NCBI RefSeq assembly: GCF_016919445.1
Contig: NZ_CP070356.1
Location: forward strand, 5,025,502 to 5,089,501
Reading direction: 5' to 3'
DNA from: Pseudomonas sp. PDNC002
Lineage (GTDB): Bacteria; Pseudomonadota; Gammaproteobacteria; Pseudomonadales; Pseudomonadaceae
Length of the DNA stretch: 64,000 bases
Within the stretch, counting starts at the first letter, position 1. Every line of letters starts with the position of its first letter. A model generated the notes under the pieces. That model was not told where the DNA came from. It ran no database searches and saw only the letters and a list, made by a program, of their open reading frames with translations. Positions 16,236-24,671 of the stretch are shown here, piece by piece. Position numbers and translations under genes: made by a program.

Positions 16236-18617
16236 ATGGGGACGTTACAAGCATCCAAGCCTCGCATGCCTTCGAGGTACCTGATCGTCACTCGCAGCAC
16301 CTGGGCACTTACCGCCCTGCTGAGCTGCTCGGCAATTGCCTCGCTACCGGCCTTCGCTGCCGAGTCGATTCCTGCCGGCAAGGCACAGCCACAATCGTTG
16401 CACTTCTCCATTCCTGCCATGTCGCTGGACGATGCGCTTGCTGCCTACGGAATCACCTCCGGGGTGCAGGTTCTCTATCCGGCAGAGCTCACGAAGGGAC
16501 TTCGTTCGAGCCCCATCAGCGGCATGCTGACACGAGACCAGGCGTTGTCTCAGATACTCGCAGGCTCCGGGTTGTCGTTCCGTTTCACCGATCAGCGCAG
16601 CGTTACCCTGCTGGGCCGGACCAATGACGCCAGCAGGGGGAACGATCCGCTCGAACTTGCCCCCCTCGTTATCTCGGGTGAAAAAATAAATCGCACTCTG
16701 GAGCAAACCCAGACCAGCGTGGTGGTGAACACTGACGCGGACTTCAAGGAGCACGGCGACAACACGCTGAACGATGTCTTTGCTCGCACCCCCGGCGTCT
16801 ACACCCAGCCAGGCAACAAGAACTGGGGTATTCGCGGTGTTCCGGTATCGGGGTTCGACGACCAAGGTCCAGCAACCCTGAACGGTGCGGTGTCGGTCTT
16901 CGTAGACGGCGCGCAGCTGCCAAATCGCGCCTTGACGCTGAGCCCGCTGCCACTGTGGGACGTGGAGCAAGTCGAGGTCCTGATGGGGCCTCAATCGACC
17001 ACTCAAGGTCGCAACTCCCTGGCGGGTGCGGTAGTCGTGCAGACCCGAAATCCAACGTTCACACCGTCGGCCTCTGCACGCGCCAACGTCGGGAACTACG
17101 GCACCCAGGGCGGCGCCGCAGCAGCGGGCGGACCACTGGTGGACGGCGTTCTAGCCGGCCGTCTTGCCGTGGACTATCAAGAGAGCGACGGCTATATCGA
17201 CAACATCGCCACCAACGATGATGCCAACCGCCAACGTAACAGCAACGTGCGCGGCAAGCTGCTGTTCCTGCCCAACGATGAAACAGATGTATTGCTGGGC
17301 TTCACCCATAGCGAAAACCGCCAGGGCGTGAACGCCTCGACCCGCCAGAACGGTCACGTGCGCTTCTACAAGATCGATGAAAACTCCAGCGCATACGACA
17401 AGATGAAGCAGGACACCGGCACGGCAAAGATCGACTATCGCCTGGATGACGCCTGGACACTTACCTCACTGACCGCTCTCACCCGCTCCGACTACAACGC
17501 CCTATTGGACTTTGACCAGACCTCAAGCGACAACATGGAGGCGATCCGAAGCCAGGACACCACGATGTTCAGCCAGGAAGTCCGGCTCGGTTATGACGTC
17601 ACCGATTTGAAAGGCTTCATTGGCCTTTACTACGGGCATACTCGCAACGATTACCATGACCTGCTGACGTCCGATGGAGCGCCGTTCGGCACGGTGAAAG
17701 GCGACACCCGCATCGATAACCAGGCAGTGTTTGGCGAGTTCAACTGGACCTTCCAGCCCGGCTGGACGCTGATTACCGGTGCCCGCCTCGACAGTGAGCA
17801 CAACGACACCCACGTCGACCAGGACGACTTCTCCAGCCCCGGCGATGCGTCGAAGCGCTTCAGCGCTTTTCTACCCAAGCTTGGCCTTGATCATGAACTG
17901 GCAGCCAACCAGTACGTTGGAGTGATGGTTCAGAAAGGCTATCGCGGTGGTGGCGTGAACGTTCGAGCCGGCGGAGGCCATGCCGCTTACGATCCGGAGT
18001 ACACCACCAACTACGAACTCTCCTATCGCGGCGCGTGGCAGGAGCGAACCTTGCGCCTGCGGGCCAACGTTTACTACACCAAGTGGAAGGACCAACAGGT
18101 CAGCATGCTCGACAGCACGGGCAACTTCTTCCAGGTCTACAACGCAGGCGAAAGCACCATCCGCGGCCTGGAAAGTTTCCTGGAAAAGGATTTCGGCAGC
18201 AGCCTCAGCCTGAATGCCGGCATGGCCTACACCGACGGCAAGTATCACGACTTCATGGTTGGGGATACGGACTTGGGCGGCAAATCGTTCCTGTACTCGC
18301 CCAAGTACAAATTTTCTGCGGGAGGCGTTTATCGATTCGCCAATGGGTTGAGCGTGGGCAGCGACATCGTCTACCAGGACGGCGCTCCATCCGAGTACCA
18401 ACTTGACGACGAAGGTCATGTGGTTCATCAGCGCAAGAGCGACTACTACACGCTGGTCAACCTGAACGCCGAGTACCAGCTCACCCAGGAGCTGACAATC
18501 TCGGGCTATGTGAAGAACCTTTTCGACAAGGACTACATCACCAACGACCGCAGCGGCGACTTCGTAGACGTAGGAGCACCTCGTACGTTCACCGTGGCTC
18601 TGCAGTACGACCTTTGA
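16236..18617 (+). CDS. TonB-dependent siderophore-type receptor with N-terminal signalling domain
   Basis: 793 residues from ATG 16236 (GGGG 5 bases upstream; the TTG at 16215 is less likely). Order: signal peptide ending in LPAFAAE; STN/secretin signalling domain (LHFSIPAMSLDDALAAYGITSGVQVLY...VTLLGR, roughly 50-125); TonB-box-like LAPLVISGEK near 140; plug (VVVNTDADFKEHGDNTLNDVFARTPGVYTQPG, VEVLMGPQSTTQGRNSLAGAVVVQT); 22-strand barrel ending in TFTVALQYDL with terminal Leu. It imports an iron chelate energised by TonB and signals through FecR. The ligand cannot be read from sequence. A weak Fur-like stretch (16184-16202, 11 of 19) precedes it. Confidence 0.93.
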   Translation: MGTLQASKPRMPSRYLIVTRSTWALTALLSCSAIASLPAFAAESIPAGKAQPQSLHFSIPAMSLDDALAAYGITSGVQVLYPAELTKGLRSSPISGMLTRDQALSQILAGSGLSFRFTDQRSVTLLGRTNDASRGNDPLELAPLVISGEKINRTLEQTQTSVVVNTDADFKEHGDNTLNDVFARTPGVYTQPGNKNWGIRGVPVSGFDDQGPATLNGAVSVFVDGAQLPNRALTLSPLPLWDVEQVEVLMGPQSTTQGRNSLAGAVVVQTRNPTFTPSASARANVGNYGTQGGAAAAGGPLVDGVLAGRLAVDYQESDGYIDNIATNDDANRQRNSNVRGKLLFLPNDETDVLLGFTHSENRQGVNASTRQNGHVRFYKIDENSSAYDKMKQDTGTAKIDYRLDDAWTLTSLTALTRSDYNALLDFDQTSSDNMEAIRSQDTTMFSQEVRLGYDVTDLKGFIGLYYGHTRNDYHDLLTSDGAPFGTVKGDTRIDNQAVFGEFNWTFQPGWTLITGARLDSEHNDTHVDQDDFSSPGDASKRFSAFLPKLGLDHELAANQYVGVMVQKGYRGGGVNVRAGGGHAAYDPEYTTNYELSYRGAWQERTLRLRANVYYTKWKDQQVSMLDSTGNFFQVYNAGESTIRGLESFLEKDFGSSLSLNAGMAYTDGKYHDFMVGDTDLGGKSFLYSPKYKFSAGGVYRFANGLSVGSDIVYQDGAPSEYQLDDEGHVVHQRKSDYYTLVNLNAEYQLTQELTISGYVKNLFDKDYITNDRSGDFVDVGAPRTFTVALQYDL

Positions 18618-18625
18618 TTGAAGCA

Positions 18626-18653
18626 CGGAGCGGCCGCACGAATTGCCGCTCCG
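18626..18653 (+). terminator. possible terminator hairpin after the TonB receptor
   Basis: CGGAGCGGC and GCCGCTCCG form a perfect 9-bp stem with a 10-base loop, starting 8 bases after the receptor stop. It is not followed by a T run, so Rho-independent action is doubtful. Confidence 0.35.
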
Positions 18654-18758
18654 GTCTACGCCGCCCTCGCCTGCCGGGACCTTGCCCCGCTTCAGCCTGG
18701 GCGATGGCGGCGTAGCCTCTTCGTTCAAGGTGCCGTTACGGCCTGACCCGCCCTCTCG

Positions 18759-18790
18759 CTCAGTCTCAGCTAAGTCTCACCTCGTACCCT
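18759..18790 (+). promoter_or_regulatory. PmrA-like direct-repeat operator with -10 element (copy 2)
   Basis: CTCAGTCTCAGCTAAGT at 18759-18775 is identical to 10916-10932. Nine bases later comes TACCCT (18785-18790), the same spacing as TAGGCT in copy 1. A downstream CACGCCAAC is also shared. It ends 64 bases before the arnT-like start. Both genes are therefore probably controlled by one OmpR-family regulator. Confidence 0.6.
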
Positions 18791-18839
18791 CGCCTCTCAC
18801 GCCAACCCCTGCGTAAGAAACCCTCGAGGATCAGGGCCG

Positions 18840-20424
18840 ATGACCGACATCACGCTCCTATCGACGCGCCATGCGAGTCCACATACCCCAGCCATACATC
18901 GCGCAATACCTGCTGCGGCATACCCTGCCCTGCTGATCGCCTTTGTTCTATTTTTCCTCGTCCCTCTTGGCCTTCACGGGCTCTGGATTCCAGACGAAAC
19001 GCGCTACGCCCAGGCGGCCCAGGAAATGCTCCAGAGCGGTAATTGGGTAGTTCCGCATTTCATGGGATTGCGGTACTTCGAGAAGCCCATCGGCGGCTAT
19101 TGGTTGATCGCCTTCGGCCAGGCGATATTCGGCGACAATCTGTTTGGAGCACGTATCGCCTCTGCCGCGAGCACGGCGGCCACTGTGGGCCTGATATTTC
19201 TGCTTGGGCGTCGCCTCTGGAATGACAGCTGGAAGACCTGGACGGCCGGCCTGCTCTACATGAGCTTCGGCCTGGCTGCGGGCCAAGCCGGCTACTCGAA
19301 CATCGACCCGCAACTGACACTCTGGATAACACTCAGCCTGGTCGCAGGCTGGTATGCCATGGAAGGCAAAGGGCGGCGCGAACAATGGGCTGGGTGGGGC
19401 ATGCTGGGCTTGGCGTGCGGTTCACCGTCAGGAAGCGGATTTCTGGCAGTTCTTTTTCTGGAATGAACACATCCGGCGCTTCGCGGGAACCAAGGCACAA
19501 CACGCGGCGCCCTTCTGGTTCTTTGTACCCATGCTATTCGCCGGCGCCCTCCCTTGGGCAATGCTGGTCGTCCCAAGCCTGAAACGCGCCTGGCGTGACC
19601 GGAAGGAATGCCGCATAGCCTTTCTGAGCCTGTGGCTCGCCATGCCATTCCTGTTCTTCAGCCTCAGCAAAGGCAAGCTGCCGACTTACATTTTGCCTTG
19701 CTTCGTTCCGCTCGCTCTCCTGATGGCCAACACACTGGTCGACAAACTGCGGCAAAGGGATGTGTCTGCGGTAAGTGGCAATGGCTTGCTCAACCTGGTC
19801 GTCGGGAGCCTCGCCCTGCTGGGTCTGGTCGTCGCTCAAATCGTTCACCCGATCTACACAAACCAACCCGTGCAGGTGGTCCTTGCGTTGCTGGTGTGCA
19901 TCGGGTGGGCCGCGTGCGGATTCGCTCAATGGATGCGCCCCACACGCCATTGGTTTGCACCGGCTCTCGGGATCTGGATGCTGATCGCGCTGCTCCCGGC
20001 AGCGATGCCGCAGTCAGTCGTCGATAACAAGATGCCCGATCAATTCATCGCCCAGCACTTGGACGTGCTGAAGACCTCGAAGAGTTTGCTCAGTAATGAA
20101 CTAGGAACAGCGTCGGCTCTGGCGTGGCGGCTCGGTCGCAGCGATGTGACTCTGCTGGATGTGCAGGGCGAGCTTCAATACGGCCTCACCTATTCGGATG
20201 CCAGCAGTCGAAAAGTCACGTCCGAGAACGTCGCAACGTGGATTGCAGATCGAGCAGAAGAAGGCCCGGTCGGGATCGTGTTGGACCTTTCTGGAAAGTC
20301 CAACGCAGTCGCCCCGTCATGGATTCCACCAGGCTCTGAGGTCTACCACGAGAACAACCTGCTCATAGTGGTGACTCAACGCCGCGGGAGTCCCGCTCCG
20401 CCATCGGCGAGCAAAACACCCTGA
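18840..20424 (+). pseudogene. arnT: arnT-like lipid A 4-amino-4-deoxy-L-arabinose transferase, internal deletion
   Basis: The first frame (18840-19466) begins like ArnT/GT83: [32 protein letters not shown] with the catalytic-loop Asp, then several membrane helices up to GMLGLACG. It then falls out of frame and stops. ArnT sequence resumes in another frame near 19424 ([37 protein letters not shown]) and continues to 20424, including the C-terminal periplasmic region. From memory of ArnT, about 55 residues between GLACG and HRQEADFW are missing, so the lesion is a deletion of roughly 170 bases plus a frame change, not a single-base slip. ArnT adds L-Ara4N to lipid A and gives polymyxin resistance. 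A functional split protein seems unlikely because membrane helices are lost. The promoter has a PmrA-like box. Confidence 0.8.
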
Positions 20425-20765
20425 CGATGATCGCGGCGCTGACACGTAACCCCATGGTCTTCACCGGTAGCCGAAACGTGCAAGGTAGAGGCACGGATTG
20501 AGCGCTGCAGCCAGGGCCTTCCACACATAGTCATCGACGACACGCTCTAGGCGCCGACCCTCAACTTCACGTGAGACGCGCCCCATCGGTTACGAAGCCT
20601 GTCGCCCTCGATCGTGGCGGGACGCATAACGAACGAGCGTGAACACCTCCCATCCTCGGGTCATCATCGATATGGATGATGACATGAGGGGTCCGCCACC
20701 TCACTATGCGCAGGAGCCCCACACCCCAGCGGATGGGATCTGCTGCGCCTGGCCCAGGAGGCAAC
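20425..20765. other. 341-base intergenic region with a palindrome
   Basis: This non-coding gap lies between the broken arnT and a lipoprotein gene. Apart from the palindrome at 20660-20683 and the AGGAGG of the downstream gene, I see no feature in it. Confidence 0.5.
20660..20683. promoter_or_regulatory. 24-bp near-perfect palindrome, possible operator
   Basis: Arms GTCATCATC and GATGATGAC flank a central gATATg, so 22 of 24 positions are self-complementary. It is about 80 bases before the downstream lipoprotein start. The shape fits a dimeric repressor site or a hairpin in the leader. No T run follows. No regulator gene is adjacent. Confidence 0.4.
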
Positions 20766-21356
20766 ATGAAATGGACATCGATGGTCATCGCGTGCCTGGT
20801 GACGACTGGCTGCTCCAGCAGTATGCAAAACCTCGTCGGCCCGATGGACACCGACCCGAAGGACCTCACGCTCGAGCAACTCGAAGTACAGAACGAGGCG
20901 ATACGCAAGGTGCTCGAACCCTGCGACACCCTGTTCGGCGTGCAGACGGAGAAGGCCAAGGAGAAGGCCAGATCAGCCTGGTGGCTGAAAGTGCTCGGCG
21001 TCACGTCGGCGTCGATCGTCGCCCCGGCCCTGACAGCAGCAAACGCCTCCGCCAACGCCGCCTGGATTGCCGGTGCCAGTGGAACCGGTGGGGCGGTGAT
21101 CGCCATGCTCGACAGCGCCGACTCGATGGGAATCAGCGGTGTTGCCGCACTGCGCAGCCTGACCAAGCTGGCCGAGGTCATCGGACCGGATATCGACATC
21201 GCCGAAGACATCGCCAAGCCGTTCAACGAGCGTAGCGCCGCTGCGGCCAGAGCCGCCCGCAGATGCCGGCTGCAGGTGCCCAGCGTCGCGCCGGCTGCAG
21301 CGCCGGCTGCTGCACCAGCCCCAGCCCCAGCCCCGCCAGCCGCCGCAAAGACCTAG
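20766..21356 (+). CDS. lipoprotein with Ala/Pro-rich C-terminal tail
   Basis: 196 residues from ATG 20766 with a perfect AGGAGG four bases upstream. The signal ends in the lipobox VTTGC followed by SSS. A polar helical part (DPKDLTLEQLEVQNEAIRKVLEPCDTLFGVQTEKAKEKARS) precedes a long hydrophobic and glycine-rich stretch (VLGVTSASIVAPALTAANASANAAWIAGASGTGGAVIAML), which could insert in a membrane. An Arg/Cys-rich segment and a low-complexity AP-repeat tail follow. I recognise no family. It lies between the envelope/iron island and a YcaC-like hydrolase gene pointing the other way. Confidence 0.7.
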   Translation: MKWTSMVIACLVTTGCSSSMQNLVGPMDTDPKDLTLEQLEVQNEAIRKVLEPCDTLFGVQTEKAKEKARSAWWLKVLGVTSASIVAPALTAANASANAAWIAGASGTGGAVIAMLDSADSMGISGVAALRSLTKLAEVIGPDIDIAEDIAKPFNERSAAAARAARRCRLQVPSVAPAAAPAAAPAPAPAPPAAAKT

Positions 21357-21385
21357 GTCCGCCGGACACCGCAGGCAACCTCCCC

Positions 21386-21413
21386 GCGGCGCCCGGCGAG
21401 CGCCGCCTTACTT
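21386..21413 (+). terminator. hairpin between convergent genes, likely terminator
   Basis: GCGGCGC and GCGCCGC form a perfect 7-bp stem with a 7-base loop, 30 bases after the lipoprotein stop. CTTACTTCTT follows on the plus strand. It could end transcription of that gene before it reaches the converging ycaC-like gene. Confidence 0.45.
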
Positions 21414-22034
21414 CTTGGCAGTCAGCGTGCTGTAGCTGGTGATCAGGTTCCGGTAGTCCGGAATGTGGTTGGAGAACAGCGCGGCCAGCCCCTCGATATC
21501 GTTGCGCCAGTCGCGGTGCAACTCACAGGCCACGCCGAACCAGGTCATCATCTGTGCGCCGGCGGCCTCCATGCGGCGCCAGGCGGCATCGCGGGTGACT
21601 TCGTTGAAAGTGCCGGACGCATCGGCCACGACGAACACGTCGAAACCCTCCTCCAGCGCCGAGAGCGCCGGAAACGCCACGCACACCTCGGTCACCACGC
21701 CCGCCAGGATCAGTTGCTTCTTGCCGGTGGCCTTCACCGCCTTGACGAAGTCCTCGTTGTCCCAGGCATTGATGTTGCCCGGCCGGGCGATGTAGGGCGC
21801 GTCCGGGAACAGGTCCTTCAGCTCCGGCACCAGCGGGCCGTTGGGGCCGTTTTCGAAGCTGGTGGTGAGGATGGTGGGCAATTTGAAGTATTTGGCCAGA
21901 TCGGCCAGGGCAAGGACGTTGTTCTTGAACTTGTCCGGTTCGATGTCGCGTACCAGCGAGAGCAGACCGGCCTGGTGATCGACCAGCAGTACGGCGGCCT
22001 GGGATTTGTCGAGACGGACATAGGGCTTGCTCAT
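21408..22034 (-). CDS. ycaC: isochorismatase-family cysteine hydrolase, YcaC-like
   Basis: 208 residues, the usual YcaC length. Visible family features are DKSQAAVLLVDHQAGLLSLVRDIEP with the catalytic Asp, and a PGNINAWDNEDFVKAVKATGKKQLILAGVVTEVCVAFPAL block carrying the acidic/Lys residues and the nucleophilic Cys in VTEVCVAF with the preceding cis-peptide Val. The C-terminus (WFGVACELHRDWRN) matches YcaC-type octameric hydrolases. The physiological substrate of YcaC is not known; nicotinamidase or other amide hydrolysis is possible. It stands alone on the minus strand. Confidence 0.85.
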   Translation of the reverse strand: MSKPYVRLDKSQAAVLLVDHQAGLLSLVRDIEPDKFKNNVLALADLAKYFKLPTILTTSFENGPNGPLVPELKDLFPDAPYIARPGNINAWDNEDFVKAVKATGKKQLILAGVVTEVCVAFPALSALEEGFDVFVVADASGTFNEVTRDAAWRRMEAAGAQMMTWFGVACELHRDWRNDIEGLAALFSNHIPDYRNLITSYSTLTAKK

Positions 22035-22398
22035 GGCGATTCCTCGTGACGATGGACGCCCGGCGCAGGGCGCCGGGCCGGAGATGAGTCAGCGGTACTG
22101 CGTGCTCGCTCGGATTGCCTCGGCCCCACGGGTCCGACGGCAAGACTCAAGCGTAGGCCATGGAATCCGCTACGCCGATGCAAACAGATAGCACTTCGGC
22201 ACCTGGCGCCGGTCCACGATGAAGGGATTTGGAGACGAGAAGATGACGGCAGGACTTTCAGACTTCACTGACAGATAACTCCAGCGACAAATCCTTACCA
22301 TCTGTCGACATTGTTGCTGTAACCAGTTCTACCGAATGGAAATATTCGTTAAATGTCTATGCTGAAAATTGTACGAAACGTGGTGGGGGGTCAGCGCC
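22035..22398. other. 364-base divergent intergenic region
   Basis: This gap must hold the promoters of the ycaC-like gene (minus) and the Nudix gene (plus). The right half is AT-richer (around 22250-22375). I could not pick out convincing -35/-10 pairs or an operator. Confidence 0.4.
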
Positions 22399-22776
22399 AT
22401 GGCCAGGAACGTTAAAGAGCGCGCAACGGTGATCTGTCGGCTCGACGACAAGATCCTCTTCGTCCGCAAGGCCAAGTCGAAATGGAACCTCCCCGGCGGC
22501 CGCATCGAGGCCGACGAACGCCCGGGCCAGGCGGCCCTGCGCGAGCTGATCGAGGAGACCGGCCTGGCGCTGGAACAGATGAACTACATCGCGCCGCTGG
22601 AGCTGTACCAGACGCTGCACTATGTGTTCGAAACGCCTGTCGATCCGTCGCTGCAGCCCACGCCACTGAACGAGATCGCCGACTGCCGCTGGTTCACCCC
22701 GGAAGAAGCGAGCAAGCGCAACATCAACAAATCGGCACGCCGGGTCCTCAAGAACTGCGTGCGCCAGGCGAGCTGA
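22399..22776 (+). CDS. Nudix hydrolase
   Basis: 125 residues from ATG 22399. The Nudix box is complete: GGRIEADERPGQAALRELIEETGL fits GX5EX7REUXEEXGU, which places the Mg-binding glutamates. It would hydrolyse a nucleoside diphosphate linked to another moiety. The short WNLPGG lead-in and small size resemble MutT/8-oxo-dGTPase-like or ADP-ribose-like enzymes, but the substrate is not determined. It overlaps the tail of the convergent AraC gene by 29 bases. Confidence 0.85.
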   Translation: MARNVKERATVICRLDDKILFVRKAKSKWNLPGGRIEADERPGQAALRELIEETGLALEQMNYIAPLELYQTLHYVFETPVDPSLQPTPLNEIADCRWFTPEEASKRNINKSARRVLKNCVRQAS

Positions 22777-23746
22777 GCCCCGCGCCGGACTCGCCGACCC
22801 AGCGCTTGCGCGCGTTCAGGTAGGCGGCGAGGTCACCGTAGCCCAGGCGCTCGGCAATGCGCGTGCGGCTTTCTCCCTGTAGCTCCAGGTGTTGCTCCAG
22901 CTCCTTGCGCACCTGATCGAGCAATTCGCGAAACCCCATGTCCTGCTCCGCCAGCCGCCTGCGCAAGGTGCGCGGACTCTGGTGCAACTGGTCCGCAACG
23001 CTTTCCAACGCGGGAACCTCGCCGCGTTCGAGCATGCGCCGCGCAATGCCGGCCGCCCTGGCCGCCCAGCCGCTGAGCTGGCGCAGGCGCGCGAGCCGAC
23101 GATCGAGCTCCAGCGTGAGCAGCTCCACCAAGCCGGCGTGGCGCCCCAGCAGCGGCAAGGCGAGCGTCTGCGCATCGAAGTACAGCCGGTTGCAGGCGCT
23201 GGCGAATTCGATTCGCTCGCCGAACCATTGGGCGTACTGCGCGTGGTAATCGGGCCGGGCATGGGTGAAGCAGGCGCGCACCGGCAGCACCGGGCAGCCG
23301 GTGCCACGGCGCAACTGGGTGACTGCCATCACGCAGTAGTGCTCCAGCAGGAAGCGGCTCAACGGCTCGGGGGCGTCGATGATCAGCTCGACGGCGACGG
23401 TGTCGCCCTCCTCCAGCAATCGGAAGGTATCGGTATCCGCCGCCAGCGGGGCGTAGCGCACCCAACAGAGCACGGCCTGCCGCACATCGGCGCAGAACTG
23501 CGCGAGGTGGGCGATCACATGCCAGTCCTGCGGGGTGAACTGGCCGAACAGCTGCAGGCCGATGGCGGGCTCCAGGCTCGCCGCTTCCAGCCACAGCTGT
23601 TCGAGTTCGACCAGGCTGTAGTCGCTGTGACGACGCGCGCGGTGGCTGCTCAGGTAACGCTCCAGCACTTGGCCGAGCGGCCCGCGGTGGTATCGCTGCG
23701 CCACAGGGTTGGCCAGTTCTCGGGTGTTTCTGTCCTTTTCGCGCAT
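22748..23746 (-). CDS. AraC-family transcriptional regulator
   Basis: 332 residues from ATG 23746 (MREKDRNTRELANPVAQRYHRG). A longer in-frame reading overlaps the divergent gene and is rejected. The N-terminal ~200 residues are an arabinose-binding-like domain of the type found in OruR/ArgR-like AraC proteins (SLVELEQLWLEAASLEPAIGLQLFGQF, FTHARPDYHAQYAQWFGERIEF). The C-terminal double helix-turn-helix reads PALESVADQLHQSPRTLRRRLAEQDMGFRELLDQVR and RIAERLGYGDLAAYLNARKRWVG. It is divergent from the hydroxylase gene at 23814 with 67 bases between starts, so it very probably controls that pair. The effector is unknown. Confidence 0.88.
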   Translation of the reverse strand: MREKDRNTRELANPVAQRYHRGPLGQVLERYLSSHRARRHSDYSLVELEQLWLEAASLEPAIGLQLFGQFTPQDWHVIAHLAQFCADVRQAVLCWVRYAPLAADTDTFRLLEEGDTVAVELIIDAPEPLSRFLLEHYCVMAVTQLRRGTGCPVLPVRACFTHARPDYHAQYAQWFGERIEFASACNRLYFDAQTLALPLLGRHAGLVELLTLELDRRLARLRQLSGWAARAAGIARRMLERGEVPALESVADQLHQSPRTLRRRLAEQDMGFRELLDQVRKELEQHLELQGESRTRIAERLGYGDLAAYLNARKRWVGESGAGLSSPGARSS

Positions 23747-23813
23747 GGGTCGCCGTTCGGTCCTGGGTTCTGATGGGCACGCCTTGTCCCATTGGACCCG
23801 AACCGAGAGTGTC

Positions 23814-24671
23814 ATGACTACAACAACAATGCTCCTCGATAATCCGACCGTGATCGTGGCGGGAATCTTCCTCGCCTTCATCCTTCTCGAACTGGCCTGC
23901 GCCACCTTCCGCCAACCCCGCGGCCAGCGCCGTGACGTGCTGATCGAGATCATCGGCTCCAGCCTGCTCTTGGCGGTGACTTTCCCGCTGGTCATGTGGG
24001 CCAGCGGCGCCCTGCTCGACTTCGCCTTCCCCGCCGCCGCCGGTTCACTGGCGGGCATCCCGTGGCTGGCCGGCTTCGCGCTGTTCCTGCTGTTCGACGA
24101 CATGACCCAGTACTGGTGGCACCGCCTGGCGCATCAGGTGCCGTTCCTCTATGCCCTGCACCGTGCGCACCATTCCGCGCCGTACATGAGTATCCGCATC
24201 GTCTATCGCAACAACAGCTTCTACTACCTGCTGATGCCGGGCATCTGGTTCTCCGGGGCGCTGATCCACATGGGGTTGGCGAACGTCTACTACGTCTACC
24301 TGATCCTCAAGATGTGCGTGATCTTCGGCGCCCACAGCAACCTCGCCTGGGACGACAAGCTCTATCGCATCCGCGCCCTGCGCCCACTGATGTGGCTGCT
24401 GGAGCGGACCATCTCCACACCCGCCACCCACTCTGCACACCACGGCCTCAACGCGGACGACGGCGTGACCAACTACAAGGGCAACTTCGGCAACCTGCTG
24501 TTCTTCTGGGACGTGCTGTTCGGGACGGCAAAGATCACCCGGCGCCGCCCGCAGACCTACGGCATCGAGGACCTGGCGCCGGTGAGCTGGCAGGAGGAAG
24601 TCTTCTGGCCGGTGGTGCGTACCCGTGCACCAGCCGATGCCAAGGACGTGGCGGCGGAGGTGGCCCGATGA
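23814..24671 (+). CDS. sterol desaturase/fatty acid hydroxylase family membrane enzyme
   Basis: 285 residues from ATG 23814. Four or more hydrophobic helices are present, with the di-iron histidine clusters HRLAH (103-107), HRAHH (116-120) and HSAHH (206-210), the diagnostic set of the FA_hydroxylase superfamily. Such enzymes use O2 and electrons to hydroxylate or desaturate a lipid at the membrane. The next gene overlaps by 4 bases and encodes an NAD(P)H:FMN reductase-like protein, a possible electron supplier (inference). Control is likely by the divergent AraC regulator. The lipid substrate cannot be deduced. Confidence 0.87.
   Translation: MTTTTMLLDNPTVIVAGIFLAFILLELACATFRQPRGQRRDVLIEIIGSSLLLAVTFPLVMWASGALLDFAFPAAAGSLAGIPWLAGFALFLLFDDMTQYWWHRLAHQVPFLYALHRAHHSAPYMSIRIVYRNNSFYYLLMPGIWFSGALIHMGLANVYYVYLILKMCVIFGAHSNLAWDDKLYRIRALRPLMWLLERTISTPATHSAHHGLNADDGVTNYKGNFGNLLFFWDVLFGTAKITRRRPQTYGIEDLAPVSWQEEVFWPVVRTRAPADAKDVAAEVAR

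Noticed and set aside
19354-19470. Single-base sequencing error as the cause of the arnT frame change
   Set aside because: Joining the frames still leaves about 55 expected residues missing between GLACG and HRQEADFW, so a one-base slip cannot explain it.
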